Assembly: GCF_014596525.1 (NCBI RefSeq)
Contig: NZ_MSJP01000034.1
Span: 106,579 to 170,578, forward strand
Length of the DNA: 64,000 bases
Direction of reading: 5' to 3'
From: Streptomyces sp. CBMA291
GTDB lineage: Bacteria > Actinomycetota > Actinomycetes > Streptomycetales > Streptomycetaceae
A model generated the notes under the pieces. The model was not told the DNA's origin, did no database searches, and was given only the letters and a program-made list of their open reading frames with translations. How positions within the stretch are numbered: position 1 is the stretch's first letter; every line of letters begins with the position of its first letter. This document shows, one piece after another, positions 8,653-16,891 of the stretch. A program made the translations under genes and the position numbers.

Positions 8653-9420
8653 GTGAGCGTTCCAGTACCCGCGTACGCACCGGAGTTCCGGCCCACCCAT
8701 GTCGTGCCGCGCGAGGGGCTCGCCGCCTGGGAGGCGCCGGACCCGGGGCTGCCCACCGCTCCCCTGGACGCCTTCCTGCCGGTGCGCCTTGAGGAGCGGG
8801 CCGGTGACTGGGGGCGGATCAGGTGCTCCAACGGCTGGACGGCATGGGTCGACGCGCGCCTGCTCGTCTCCGTACCCGAGGATCCTCCGGCGGCGGGCCG
8901 GCCGCTCGCCCGGACCGCCGATCCCCGGCCGCTGATCGCCCGCGCCGAGGACGCGCTCGGACGCTACCGGCGTGCCGCCGAGGAGCTGGGCGCGCGCCGC
9001 CTCGACGGGGAGCAGTTCCGGCTGCGGACCCGGGGGCTGCGGGTGGGCATGGTGGTCGACGGCGAGTCGGTGTGGTTGTACGACGCGGAGCACGAGCGCT
9101 GGGTGTACTGCGACGGCGTGGGCCTGAGCACGTACGCCGCCGCATCGGCGCCCTCGGTGACGTCGACGGCTCCGGAGACCGCGCGGAAGGAGCCCGTGTC
9201 CGGGGAGCCCGTATCCGAGGAAGCGGTGTCGGAGGAAGCGGTGTCCGAGGAGCCCGCGCCGGAGGAAGCCGATCGGGTGGCGTACGAGCCGACGCGGGTG
9301 GTGGCCGAGATGCCCGCCGGGCCGCCGCCGACCGAGGTCGTGGCCCAGGAGGACGTGCCCGCCGGGCCGCCGCCGACGCGGGTCGTGGCGCGGCCGTCCC
9401 GGGTGGACGGTGAGAGGTGA
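8653..9420 (+). CDS. PTxVV-repeat protein with SH3-like N-terminal region, putative phospho-partner
   Basis: A 255-residue protein starting at GTG 8653, with GGAGG overlapping the end of the previous gene. Residues 35-75 resemble a bacterial SH3 fold (LEERAGDWGRIRCSNGW). Residues 95-165 form a second compact region. The C-terminal third is acidic and repetitive, with repeated VSEE units (about residues 180-200), then PAGPPPT twice. Four PT-x-VV motifs occur, at Thr15, Thr214, Thr227 and Thr242. FHA domains recognise phosphothreonine with a preference at the +3 position, often hydrophobic, so these could be docking sites for the upstream FHA protein. That is inference. I do not recognise a named family. 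Confidence 0.75.
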   Translation: MSVPVPAYAPEFRPTHVVPREGLAAWEAPDPGLPTAPLDAFLPVRLEERAGDWGRIRCSNGWTAWVDARLLVSVPEDPPAAGRPLARTADPRPLIARAEDALGRYRRAAEELGARRLDGEQFRLRTRGLRVGMVVDGESVWLYDAEHERWVYCDGVGLSTYAAASAPSVTSTAPETARKEPVSGEPVSEEAVSEEAVSEEPAPEEADRVAYEPTRVVAEMPAGPPPTEVVAQEDVPAGPPPTRVVARPSRVDGER

Positions 9421-10403
9421 TGACCGGCGGGCCGGGCGAGGAGCGGAACCTGCCGGCGGGGCGCCCCTCGGGGCTGCTGGGCAAGGAGATCGCGGGCTAC
9501 CGGGTGGAGGGCGAGATCGGGCGCGGCGGGATGGCGGTCGTGTACCGGGCGCGTGACCTGAGGCTCGACCGTACGGTGGCGCTGAAGCTGCTCGCTCCCG
9601 AACTGGCCCGCAACGACACCTTCCGCAGGCGCTTCGCGCACGAGTCTCGCGTCGCCGCCTCGATCGACCACCCCCACATCGTGCCGGTCTTCGACGCGGG
9701 CGAGACGGAGGGTGTGCTGTACATCGCCATGCGGTACGTGGCCGGGCAGGATCTGGCGGCGCTGCTCGACCGGGAGGGGCCGCTGCCACCGGCGAAGGCG
9801 GGCCGGATCGCCGTGCAGGTGGCGTCGGCGCTCGACGCGGCGCACGCGCACGATCTGGTGCACCGGGATGTGAAGCCGGGCAACGTCCTGATCGCGGAGG
9901 GCACCGACGGCGACCATCCGGAGCATGTGTATCTCACCGATTTCGGCCTGACGAAGAAGTCGCTCTCGTTGACCGGGTTCACAACGGTGGGCGAGTTCGT
10001 CGGAACCCTTGACTACGTGGCGCCCGAGCAGATCTCGGGGAAGCCGGTGGACGGGCGGTGCGATGTGTACGGCCTGGCGTGCGTGGTGTTCGAGACCCTG
10101 GTGGGGTCGCCGCCGTTCCATCGCGACACGGACTGGGCGGTGTTGTGGGCGCAGCAGTACGATCCTCCGCCGCCGCTGTCCGAGGTGCGGCCGGGGCTGC
10201 CGGACGCGGCGGACGCGGTGTTCGCGAAGGCCCTGGCGAAGACGCCGGAGGAGCGGTACGGGACGTGTCTGGAGTTCGTCGCAGCACTGCGGGCCGCGCT
10301 GTCCTCGGGCGGTACGGGTCCGGTGACCGTACGGCGGAGCGATCCGATCGGCCCGCCGCGTGAGCCTCCCGCGTGGGCACGTCCGGTGTTTCGGGAACTC
10401 TAG
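9420..10403 (+). CDS. Soluble Hanks-type serine/threonine protein kinase
   Basis: A 327-residue kinase with all key motifs: glycine loop IGRGGMAVVYRARD, the ATP-binding Lys in VALKLL, HRDVKPGNV catalytic loop, DFGLTKK, and GTLDYVAPEQ after a Thr/Ser-rich activation segment. The protein ends about 30 residues after the kinase fold and has no transmembrane segment or PASTA repeats, unlike PknB. The stop of the preceding gene shares one base with this ATG (TGATG), so translation is likely coupled; an alternative GTG lies at 9417. It is the obvious candidate to phosphorylate the two upstream gene products. Confidence 0.94.
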   Translation: MTGGPGEERNLPAGRPSGLLGKEIAGYRVEGEIGRGGMAVVYRARDLRLDRTVALKLLAPELARNDTFRRRFAHESRVAASIDHPHIVPVFDAGETEGVLYIAMRYVAGQDLAALLDREGPLPPAKAGRIAVQVASALDAAHAHDLVHRDVKPGNVLIAEGTDGDHPEHVYLTDFGLTKKSLSLTGFTTVGEFVGTLDYVAPEQISGKPVDGRCDVYGLACVVFETLVGSPPFHRDTDWAVLWAQQYDPPPPLSEVRPGLPDAADAVFAKALAKTPEERYGTCLEFVAALRAALSSGGTGPVTVRRSDPIGPPREPPAWARPVFREL

Positions 10404-10432
10404 AGCGGGGCAGGTCCGGCCGCCGGGGCCCG

Positions 10433-11785
10433 TCAGGTACCGGCTTCGCGGCCCTCCTGCGCCGGTGTTCCGGGATCGGTCTGGCCGGGATGCCGGACCC
10501 GGGTGGCGAGCAATCCGCCGAGAAAGCCGAGGACCAGACCCCAGAGGAGGGCGAATCCGGCCGTCCTCCACACCTGGGGGCGCAGGACGATCCGGCCGCC
10601 GAGCGAGGCGAGGTCGCCGATGCCGAGGACCGAGAGGCCGAAGCGGGCCTCGACCAGGGTGAGCGGGGCGACGGCCAGCATGGTGAGCGCGAAGGCGATC
10701 CCGAGGTGCAGCGCGTGCCGCCAGGGCGCGAAGCGGGCCGGGGAGCGTACGGCTGCGGCGAAGGCCACGGCGAGGAGCAGGACGAAGGCGACGGGGAGCA
10801 GCCACCAGGCCCGTGCGTCCTGGGCCGCGAGGGCGTGCAGGTCGACGGTGGAGAGGTCCGGGGTCGTCCCGCCGCCGTGTTGGCGCAGTACGGCGTCGAG
10901 CATCCGGGGCATGGGCAGGCCGAAGGGGCCTTCGGCCGTGCCCTCCCAGGACCCGCCGATGCCGACGCCGAGGGCGAGCCAGGCGATGTTGGGCAGTCCG
11001 AGCAGGAGGACGGCGAGGGTGTCGGCGGGGTGCCCCCTGGTCGCGGCGACGACCAGACCGGCGATCAGGCCGACGGCCACGTACGCGAGGAGCAGTCCGA
11101 GCATCGCGCGGGCGGCGGGCCTGACGGATTCCTGGTAGCGCAGGAGGCGGGGCGGGAGGGGGGTCCTGCGGGAGACGAGCAGGGCGACGAGGAGGACGCC
11201 GAGAATCCACAGGAGTCCGTAGAACAGGGTGGGGCCGAGGTCGGTCCGGAATCCGACGGTGGGGTTCACCGCGTCGAGGAGCGCGCCGAAGAGGTCGGTG
11301 AGGATGCCCGCGTCGCTGCCGCCGGGGAGGGTGACGGGGAAGTCGTGCCGGGCGAGCGCGGTGAGGCCCGCGAGGGCGGCCAGCCAGAGGACGACGGTGC
11401 TCGCGGCCCGGAGCGCGAGTTCCGGCGCGGGGATGACGGCGTGATGGCGTAGGGGGCGCAGAAAACAGAACCCGGTGACGAGTGCGCCCGCAAGGGTGAC
11501 GCTGAGGGGCATCGCGGTGAGTTCGGCGTTGGTCCCGGCGAGGGAACCGGCGGTGCCGGAGAGGTCGACCTTGCCTCCGGTGGCCAGGACGACGACGGCG
11601 GCGAGCACGGCGGGGAAGCCGCCGGGCAGGTCGGCGGCACCGGCGGCCCAGAGCCCGAGGGCCGCGACGACACCCATCACGAGAAACCCGGCGACCACGG
11701 CGGTGAGTGCCTGGACACCGATACGGGCGAAGGGTGCCGCCGTACTCGCGGCGGACGGTGCGGGGGTGGGGAGCCGACTGCTCAC
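10433..11785 (-). CDS. Streptophobe family polytopic membrane protein
   Basis: A roughly 450-residue, very hydrophobic protein with about ten membrane segments, including VQALTAVVAGFLVMGVVAAL near the N-terminus and FALLWGLVLGFLGGLLATR near the C-terminus. The motifs LLLGLPNIAWLALGVGIGGSW and the long cytoplasmic or extracellular connection before DLHALAAQDARAWWL fit the streptophobe family, named for streptomycetes and of unknown function. Start is uncertain: GTG 11785 or GTG 11794 both fit and neither has a clear ribosome binding site; the open frame continues to 12424 through unrelated repeats. The gene converges on the kinase gene. Confidence 0.8.
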   Translation of the reverse strand: MSSRLPTPAPSAASTAAPFARIGVQALTAVVAGFLVMGVVAALGLWAAGAADLPGGFPAVLAAVVVLATGGKVDLSGTAGSLAGTNAELTAMPLSVTLAGALVTGFCFLRPLRHHAVIPAPELALRAASTVVLWLAALAGLTALARHDFPVTLPGGSDAGILTDLFGALLDAVNPTVGFRTDLGPTLFYGLLWILGVLLVALLVSRRTPLPPRLLRYQESVRPAARAMLGLLLAYVAVGLIAGLVVAATRGHPADTLAVLLLGLPNIAWLALGVGIGGSWEGTAEGPFGLPMPRMLDAVLRQHGGGTTPDLSTVDLHALAAQDARAWWLLPVAFVLLLAVAFAAAVRSPARFAPWRHALHLGIAFALTMLAVAPLTLVEARFGLSVLGIGDLASLGGRIVLRPQVWRTAGFALLWGLVLGFLGGLLATRVRHPGQTDPGTPAQEGREAGT

Positions 11786-11846
11786 GCGGCCCACGCTAGT
11801 ACCGGCGGGGAACGCCCGCTTCCGGACGGGGGCCGATCCGCAGGGT

Positions 11847-11961
11847 CGGCGTCTGCTCCGGTGGAGGGGCGGTGTCCGCTCCGTGGGGGAAACGGTGTCC
11901 GCTCCGTCAGGGAAACGGTGTCCGCTCCGCTCGGGAGGCGGTGTCCGCTTCCCTCGGAGAG
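11847..11961. repeat. Five copies of a 23-bp tandem repeat between divergent genes
   Basis: Units beginning CGGTGTCCGCTCCG recur with an exact 23-bp period at 11847 (degenerate), 11870, 11893, 11916 and 11939 (3' half diverged). The array occupies nearly half of the 270-bp gap between the divergent streptophobe and DUF6777 genes, so it could carry their promoters or regulator sites. Confidence 0.85.
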
Positions 11962-12054
11962 GGCCCGTTCCGCGTCCGGACGCGGTTCCTTCCGCTTGCG
12001 GGCGTGTGCCGGTCGGCGCACACAATGGGCCCGGAACGGAAGAAAGGGAGAAAC

Positions 12055-13521
12055 GTGACTTCCCACCCGCCGTCCCATCCGCCGCCCGACCGGCCGCCGG
12101 TTCCGCCGTCAGGCCCTCCCTCGTCTCCTCCTCCCTCCTCTCCCGCCGTTCCCCCTTCCGGCCCTCCTTCGGGTCCTCTCGCGGAACCGGGCGCCCACCC
12201 CGGCGTCGCGGGCCCGCCGCCCCCGCCGCACGGCCCCGGCGGCGGAAACGGTGAGGGCCGGGGCGGCAGCGGTGCCTCCGGGGGCTCTCCCGGCGGTTCT
12301 TCCGGCGGCCCCACCGGCGGTGACGGACCGGGAGGCGGTTCCGGCGGCGGAACGGACGACGGCGGTACAGGCAGTGGCGGTACAGGCAGCGGTGCTCCGG
12401 ACGGCGGTACGGGCGGCGGCGCATCCGGCAAGCGCCCCTGGTGGCGTTCCGTCCCGAAGGTCGCCTCGGCCGCCGCCGTGCTCGTGGCGGCGGTCGCGCT
12501 CGCGGTCGTCCTCACCCAACGCTCCGGCGACCAGGGCGGCTCGGCGGGCTCGGGCGGCGAGGTCTTCCTCCAGAACGCGGCAGCCGTCGGCCCCGATCCG
12601 TTCACGAAGTCGACGGCCACCCGTACCGGCGCCGCCACCGCCCCTCCGGCCTCGCTGCCGCCCCGTACCTCCTCGGCCACGCCCGAGGTCTCGGGCGCCA
12701 CCCCCGGTCTCTACGGCGGGACCCTGTCGGTGGCCAGCTGCGACGTGGAACGGCAGGTGCGCTATCTGTCCGACGCGCCCGCGAAGAACGCCGCCTTCGC
12801 CTCGGTCGTCGGCGTCTCCCCCACCGGGGTCCCCGGTTACCTGCGCTCGCTGACCCCGCTCCAGCTCCGCGCCGACACCCGGGTCACCAACCACGGCTAC
12901 CGGGACGGCGCCGCCACCAGCTACCAGGCGGTCCTTCAGGCCGGGACGGCGGTCCTGGTCGACAGCCATGGGATGCCCAGGGTCCGCTGTGCCTGCGGCA
13001 ACCCGCTGACCGGCCCGGTCGCGCAGAAGGCACCCCGGACGACCGGCACACCGTGGGCGGGGTACCGGGCCGATCAGGTGGTCGCGGTGGCGCCGTCGCC
13101 GACCGTCGTGACCACCTTCGTGGTGTACGACCCGCAGGACCGTAGCTGGTTCGCCCGCCAGGACGGCGACACCGGGCGGCACGACGAGCCCACCTCGCGG
13201 CCCACGGCCTCCCCCTCGGTCTCGGCCCCCGCGTCCCCGTCCGTGTCCCCGTCCGGGACGCCTTCGTCGCCGGAGCCCTGCACGGCGCCCTCCCCGTGCC
13301 CGACCACACCCACCGCCACGGCCCCGGAGTCCGCCCCGACGACGGCTCCCCCGACCACTCCCCCCACGGCCCCGCCACCGGCCATTCCTCCGACGAGCCA
13401 GCCCCCGCCGCCGAGCACACCGCCCCCACCGACGGAATCGGCACCCGCGACCCAGACATCGGCCCAGTCGCCGGGTCCGGAACCCCCGCCCACGACGGCC
13501 GGTCCCCTGACGGCCGCCTGA
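12055..13521 (+). CDS. DUF6777-like membrane-anchored protein with Pro/Gly-rich flanks
   Basis: A 488-residue protein. The first 120 residues are Pro-, Ser- and Gly-rich (repeated GGTGSG-type units). A single membrane segment follows (KVASAAAVLVAAVALAVVL, residues about 137-155). The extracytoplasmic domain, about residues 165-380, contains EVFLQNAAAVGPDPF and a pair of Cys in VRCACGNPL, features I associate with DUF6777. The tail beyond residue 385 is Pro/Thr/Ser-rich and probably wall-spanning or disordered. GTG 12055 has AGGGAG upstream; earlier in-frame starts fall in the 23-bp repeat array. Function unknown. Confidence 0.75.
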   Translation: MTSHPPSHPPPDRPPVPPSGPPSSPPPSSPAVPPSGPPSGPLAEPGAHPGVAGPPPPPHGPGGGNGEGRGGSGASGGSPGGSSGGPTGGDGPGGGSGGGTDDGGTGSGGTGSGAPDGGTGGGASGKRPWWRSVPKVASAAAVLVAAVALAVVLTQRSGDQGGSAGSGGEVFLQNAAAVGPDPFTKSTATRTGAATAPPASLPPRTSSATPEVSGATPGLYGGTLSVASCDVERQVRYLSDAPAKNAAFASVVGVSPTGVPGYLRSLTPLQLRADTRVTNHGYRDGAATSYQAVLQAGTAVLVDSHGMPRVRCACGNPLTGPVAQKAPRTTGTPWAGYRADQVVAVAPSPTVVTTFVVYDPQDRSWFARQDGDTGRHDEPTSRPTASPSVSAPASPSVSPSGTPSSPEPCTAPSPCPTTPTATAPESAPTTAPPTTPPTAPPPAIPPTSQPPPPSTPPPPTESAPATQTSAQSPGPEPPPTTAGPLTAA

Positions 13522-13721
13522 GACGTGCTCGTCATACGGCGCGGACGGCAAGCCCATGGCGGCGCGGGCGCTCCCCGTACGCTCCCGCGCTGTACGCAAC
13601 GGCCGTGCGGTCGCGGCGGACGCCCTGAGGGCCGCCCGTGCCGGCTCCGTACGCGGGCGCGGCGGGCGTGACGGGCGCGGCGGGCGCGGGATTATTCGGA
13701 TGCCCGTCCGGTCCTCTCCCT

Positions 13722-13736
13722 GTACGGTCCCTGGAG
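13722..13736 (+). promoter_or_regulatory. -10 element placed for a leaderless transcript of the FBP-type gene
   Basis: TACGGT (13722-13727) ends eight bases before GTG 13736, which has no Shine-Dalgarno sequence. The spacing suits transcription starting at the first codon. Confidence 0.4.
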
Positions 13737-14239
13737 TGGAACCATTGACCGACGAACAGATCCGCTCGTCCTTCGTGAACGGTACGAAGGGCGAGGCGGC
13801 CCGCCTCAAGCTGCCGCTCGACTTCGCCGAACTCCCCTGGGACGACCTGGACTTCCTCGGCTGGGTGGACCCGGGTGCGCCGCTGCGCGCGCATCTGGTC
13901 CTGCCCCGGCCGGACGGCCTGGTCGGGGTGAGCCTCCGGGTACCGGCCTCGGGCCGGACCAGTGCCGTGAAGTCGAGCCTCTGCCAGGTCTGCCTGACCG
14001 GGCACGCCTCCTCGGGTGTGACCCTCCTCGTGGCACCGCTGGCCGGGCCCCGGGGCCGGGAGGGGAACACGGTCGGCATCTACCTCTGCGCCGATCTGGC
14101 CTGTTCCCTCTACGTCCGGGGCAAGCGACAGCCGAAGCTGCGCGGCCGACGCCACGAGGAGTCCCTGACCCTCGACGAGCAGGTCGCCCGCCTCACGGGC
14201 AACCTGTCCGCCTTCGTCGACCGGGTCACGGCGAGCTGA
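13736..14239 (+). CDS. FBP-domain protein (EF-G-binding/FusB-type zinc finger)
   Basis: A 167-residue protein. The C-terminal half carries a treble-clef-like four-cysteine site, CQVCLTG near residue 84 and CADLACSLY near residue 120, followed by the conserved RGKRQPK and a helical end. This matches the FBP C-terminal domain, found in staphylococcal FusB/FusC proteins that bind elongation factor G and rescue it from fusidic acid. Actinobacterial relatives have not been shown to give resistance, so only a ribosome/EF-G-related role can be suggested. Start at GTG 13736 is preferred for similarity; upstream codons look non-coding. Confidence 0.8.
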   Translation: MEPLTDEQIRSSFVNGTKGEAARLKLPLDFAELPWDDLDFLGWVDPGAPLRAHLVLPRPDGLVGVSLRVPASGRTSAVKSSLCQVCLTGHASSGVTLLVAPLAGPRGREGNTVGIYLCADLACSLYVRGKRQPKLRGRRHEESLTLDEQVARLTGNLSAFVDRVTAS

Positions 14240-14251
14240 GCCGGGCTCAGC
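14235..14251. terminator. Bidirectional stem-loop spanning two convergent stop codons
   Basis: GCTGAGCC and GGCTCAGC are perfect inverted 8-base arms around one G. The stop codons of the FBP gene (14237-14239) and the acyl-CoA dehydrogenase gene (14247-14249) both lie in the hairpin. With so short a centre the stem would open a few pairs to form a loop. Confidence 0.5.
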
Positions 14252-15455
14252 GGAAAGCCTGTTCCCCGGTGAGCGCCTTGCCGATGACCAGGGAGTGGAC
14301 CTCGCTCGTCCCCTCGTAGGTGAGCACCGACTCCAGGTTGTTGGCATGGCGCAGCACCGGGTACTCCAGGGTGATGCCGTTGGCGCCCAGGATCGTGCGG
14401 CACTCGCGGGCGATGGCGATGGCCTCGCGCACGTTGTTCAGCTTGCCGACGCTGATCTGCTCGGCGGTGATCTCCCCGGCGTCCTTCAGCCGGCCGAGGT
14501 GGAGGGCGAGCAGCATGCCCTTGCCCAGCTCCACGGACATGTCCGCGAGCTTCTGCTGCGTCAGCTGGTACGAAGCGAGGGAGCGGGCGAAGACGATCCG
14601 CTCACGGGCGTAGGAGATCGCCGTCTCCAGGCAGTCGCGGGCGGCGCCGAGGGCGCCGAAGACGATGCCGAACCGGGCCTCATTGAGACAGCCGAGCGGG
14701 CCCGAGAGGCCACGGGCCCCCGGCAGCATCGCGTCTGCCGGGAGGCGTACGTCCTCCAGGACCAGTTCGCTGGTGACGCTGGCCCGCAGCGAGAGCTTCA
14801 TCTTGATCTCCGGGGCGCTGAACCCGGGAGTGCCTGCCGGGACGAGGAAACCGCGCACGCCCTCCTCGGTGCGGGCCCAGACGACGGCGATGTCGGCTAC
14901 CGAACCGTTGGTGATCCACATCTTGGTGCCGTTGAGGATCCAGTCGGAGCCGTCGCGCTTGGCGTGGGTGCGCATGGCGCCCGGGTCGGAGCCCGCGTCG
15001 GGCTCGGTGAGGCCGAAGCAGCCGATGTACTCGCCCGCCGCCATCCCCGGCAGCCAGCGCTGCTTCTGCTCCTCGGAGCCGTACTTCCAGATCGCGTACA
15101 TGGCCAGGGAGCCCTGGACGGAGACGAGGGAGCGCAGCCCGGAGTCGACGGCCTCCAGTTCCAGACAGGCGAGGCCGTAGGCGACGGCGCTGGTGCCCGC
15201 GCAGCCGTATCCCTCCAGGTGCATGCCGAGCACGCCGACGCCGCCGAGGGTCCGGGCGAGTTCACGCGCCGGGATCTCGCCCTTCTCGAACCAGCCCGCG
15301 ACATGCGGGCGCAGCTCGCGGTCGGCGACCGCCCGGACGGTGTCGCGGATCGCGCGCTCCTCGTCGCTGAGCAGTCCGTCGACGGCGAGCAGGTCGAAGG
15401 GGTGGACGGGGGCGGAGCTGGACTGCGACGACTGCGACGACTGCGACGACTTCAC
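14247..15455 (-). CDS. Acyl-CoA dehydrogenase, glutaryl-CoA dehydrogenase-like
   Basis: A 402-residue FAD-dependent acyl-CoA dehydrogenase. It has FGLTEPDAGSDPGAM, TKMWITNGS, the arginine-rich AR.RIVFARSLASYQLTQQ helix and the catalytic Glu in LTYEGTSEVH. The residues around SLVSVQGSLAMYAIWKYGS and the length resemble glutaryl-CoA dehydrogenase, which makes crotonyl-CoA from glutaryl-CoA. The N-terminus holds an SSQ triple repeat. GTG 15455 is the start, with AGGAGG six bases upstream. It is divergent from a CaiB-type CoA-transferase gene; that pairing fits dicarboxylate activation followed by dehydrogenation. Confidence 0.9.
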   Translation of the reverse strand: MKSSQSSQSSQSSSAPVHPFDLLAVDGLLSDEERAIRDTVRAVADRELRPHVAGWFEKGEIPARELARTLGGVGVLGMHLEGYGCAGTSAVAYGLACLELEAVDSGLRSLVSVQGSLAMYAIWKYGSEEQKQRWLPGMAAGEYIGCFGLTEPDAGSDPGAMRTHAKRDGSDWILNGTKMWITNGSVADIAVVWARTEEGVRGFLVPAGTPGFSAPEIKMKLSLRASVTSELVLEDVRLPADAMLPGARGLSGPLGCLNEARFGIVFGALGAARDCLETAISYARERIVFARSLASYQLTQQKLADMSVELGKGMLLALHLGRLKDAGEITAEQISVGKLNNVREAIAIARECRTILGANGITLEYPVLRHANNLESVLTYEGTSEVHSLVIGKALTGEQAFR

Positions 15456-15512
15456 GGACGGCCTCCTGGCGGCTGTGGCAACTCGGCGAGCCGAAGCGTA
15501 GCCCCCTTCCGG

Positions 15513-15528
15513 ATATTGGATCCAGTAT
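15513..15528. promoter_or_regulatory. GntR (FCD)-type operator in the divergent promoter region
   Basis: A 16-bp near-palindrome (14 of 16 positions symmetric) centred on the perfect TGGATCCA at 15517-15524. The core TTGGATCC is the kind bound by FCD-type GntR regulators such as VanR. It overlaps the -35 region of the CoA-transferase promoter and lies between two divergent genes, with an FCD GntR gene two positions away. Confidence 0.55.
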
Positions 15529-15556
15529 TGAAAATCCGATATCCCCGCCGTACGGT
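15528..15556 (+). promoter_or_regulatory. Candidate promoter of the CoA-transferase gene
   Basis: TTGAAA (15528-15533) and TACGGT (15551-15556) with a 17-base spacer. The spacer includes GATATC, which pairs with GGATAT at 15511 in a wider inverted repeat. The CoA-transferase ATG is 37 bases downstream. Confidence 0.55.
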
Positions 15557-15593
15557 CCGATGGGATCCGATCGCCAGCGAGGGAGAACGGAAA

Positions 15594-16808
15594 ATGCCCA
15601 CGGCTCAGCCGGGTACGGAAGACATGCCGGAGGCCACGGGGACCCCCGGGGCCGGCGCCCTGTCCGGGATCGTCGTCGCCGACTTCGGCCGGGTGCTCGC
15701 CGGGCCGTACATGACGATGCTCCTCGCCGATCTGGGCGCGGACGTGATCAAGATCGAGCGTCCTGGTTCCGGCGACGACACGCGCGCGTGGGGGCCGCCG
15801 TTCGCGGACGGCGAGGCGACCTATTTCCTCGGTGTGAACCGGAACAAGCGCTCCGTCGCGCTCGATCTCGCGGACCCCGAGGGGCTGGCGGCGGCGCGCG
15901 CGATCGTGGACCGGGCGGATGTCCTGGTGGAGAACTTCCGCCCCGGCACGATGGACCGGCTCGGTCTCGGCTACGACGAGGTGCGAGGGACGAATCCGGG
16001 ACTCGTCTACTGCTCGGTGACCGGCTTCGGCACCGAGGGGGGTGCCAGGCTGCCCGGTTACGACCTGCTCGTGCAGGCCATGGGCGGGCTGATGAGCGTG
16101 ACGGGCGAGCCGGACGGGCCGGGCACGAAGACCGGGGTCGCCCTGGTCGACGTCGTCACCGGACTGCACGCGGGCCTCGGCGTCCTCGCGGCCCTCCGGC
16201 ACCGGGAGCGTACCGGCGAGGGGCAGCGGGTCGAGGTCTCGCTGCTCTCCTCCCTCCTGTCGGCGCTCACCAACCAGGCGGCGGCGCACCTCGGGGCGGG
16301 GGTCGTGCCGCGCGCGATGGGCAACCGGCATCCGAGCATCGCCCCGTACGAGGTGTTCGAGGCCCGGGACCGGCCGCTGGTGCTCGCCGTGGGCAACGAC
16401 CGGCAGTTCCGGGCGCTGTGCGGGCGGCTCGGGCTGCCCGGACTCGCCGACGATCCCCGGTTCGCGGGGAACACCGCCCGGGTCGCCCACCGGGAGGAGC
16501 TGGTCGCGGCCCTCGCCCCCGCGCTCGCGGGCCGTACCGCCGACGAGTGGTTCGGGGAGCTGACCGCCGTGGGCGTGCCGTGCGGGCCGATCAACGACCT
16601 GGCCGACGCCTTCGGCCTCGCGGAGCGGCTGGGGCTCGCCCCGAGGGTCCCGGAGTCCGAGGCGGGCCCCGGGCAGGTCGCCCACCCGATCCGGTTCGGC
16701 GCCACCCCGGCCGCGTACCGGTCCGCTCCCCCGCGTCTGGGCGAGCACACCGAGGACGTTCTCGAAGGGCGGGGGCGGCCGGGGGCTGCGGCCGGGCGGA
16801 CTCCGTAG
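15594..16808 (+). CDS. CaiB/BaiF family (class III) CoA-transferase
   Basis: A 404-residue protein with the family's opening VVADFGRVLAGPYMTMLLADLGADVIKIE, the RNKRSVALDLADPEG motif, the LVENFRPGTMDRLGLGYDEV segment and the catalytic Asp region YDLLVQAMGGLMSVTGEP. Class III transferases move CoA between carboxylic acids without a covalent ping-pong intermediate. The divergent glutaryl-CoA dehydrogenase-like gene suggests a C5 or similar dicarboxylate substrate, but this is inference from context. ATG 15594 has AGGGAG about nine bases before it. A long antisense open frame across this gene is a codon-bias artefact. Confidence 0.92.
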   Translation: MPTAQPGTEDMPEATGTPGAGALSGIVVADFGRVLAGPYMTMLLADLGADVIKIERPGSGDDTRAWGPPFADGEATYFLGVNRNKRSVALDLADPEGLAAARAIVDRADVLVENFRPGTMDRLGLGYDEVRGTNPGLVYCSVTGFGTEGGARLPGYDLLVQAMGGLMSVTGEPDGPGTKTGVALVDVVTGLHAGLGVLAALRHRERTGEGQRVEVSLLSSLLSALTNQAAAHLGAGVVPRAMGNRHPSIAPYEVFEARDRPLVLAVGNDRQFRALCGRLGLPGLADDPRFAGNTARVAHREELVAALAPALAGRTADEWFGELTAVGVPCGPINDLADAFGLAERLGLAPRVPESEAGPGQVAHPIRFGATPAAYRSAPPRLGEHTEDVLEGRGRPGAAAGRTP

Positions 16809-16891
16809 GGCTCGTCCCGTAGGAAGATGGTCCGGACCGGCGGAGTGGTCTCCGGCGGCGGGCGAGGCGAAGGAACGGAAGGTCACAGGCG

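Noticed and set aside
6477..8831. 784-codon minus-strand frame opposite the FHA-ABC transporter
   Set aside because: It has no motif and is fully explained by codon bias of the intact transporter gene.
8964..11210. 748-codon minus-strand frame across the kinase and streptophobe genes
   Set aside because: The kinase on the plus strand has every catalytic motif, and the streptophobe gene uses another frame; this one is low-complexity.
14247..16886. Acyl-CoA dehydrogenase frame extended to 879 codons
   Set aside because: Only codons up to GTG 15455 resemble the family and have a ribosome binding site; the rest is antisense to the CoA-transferase.
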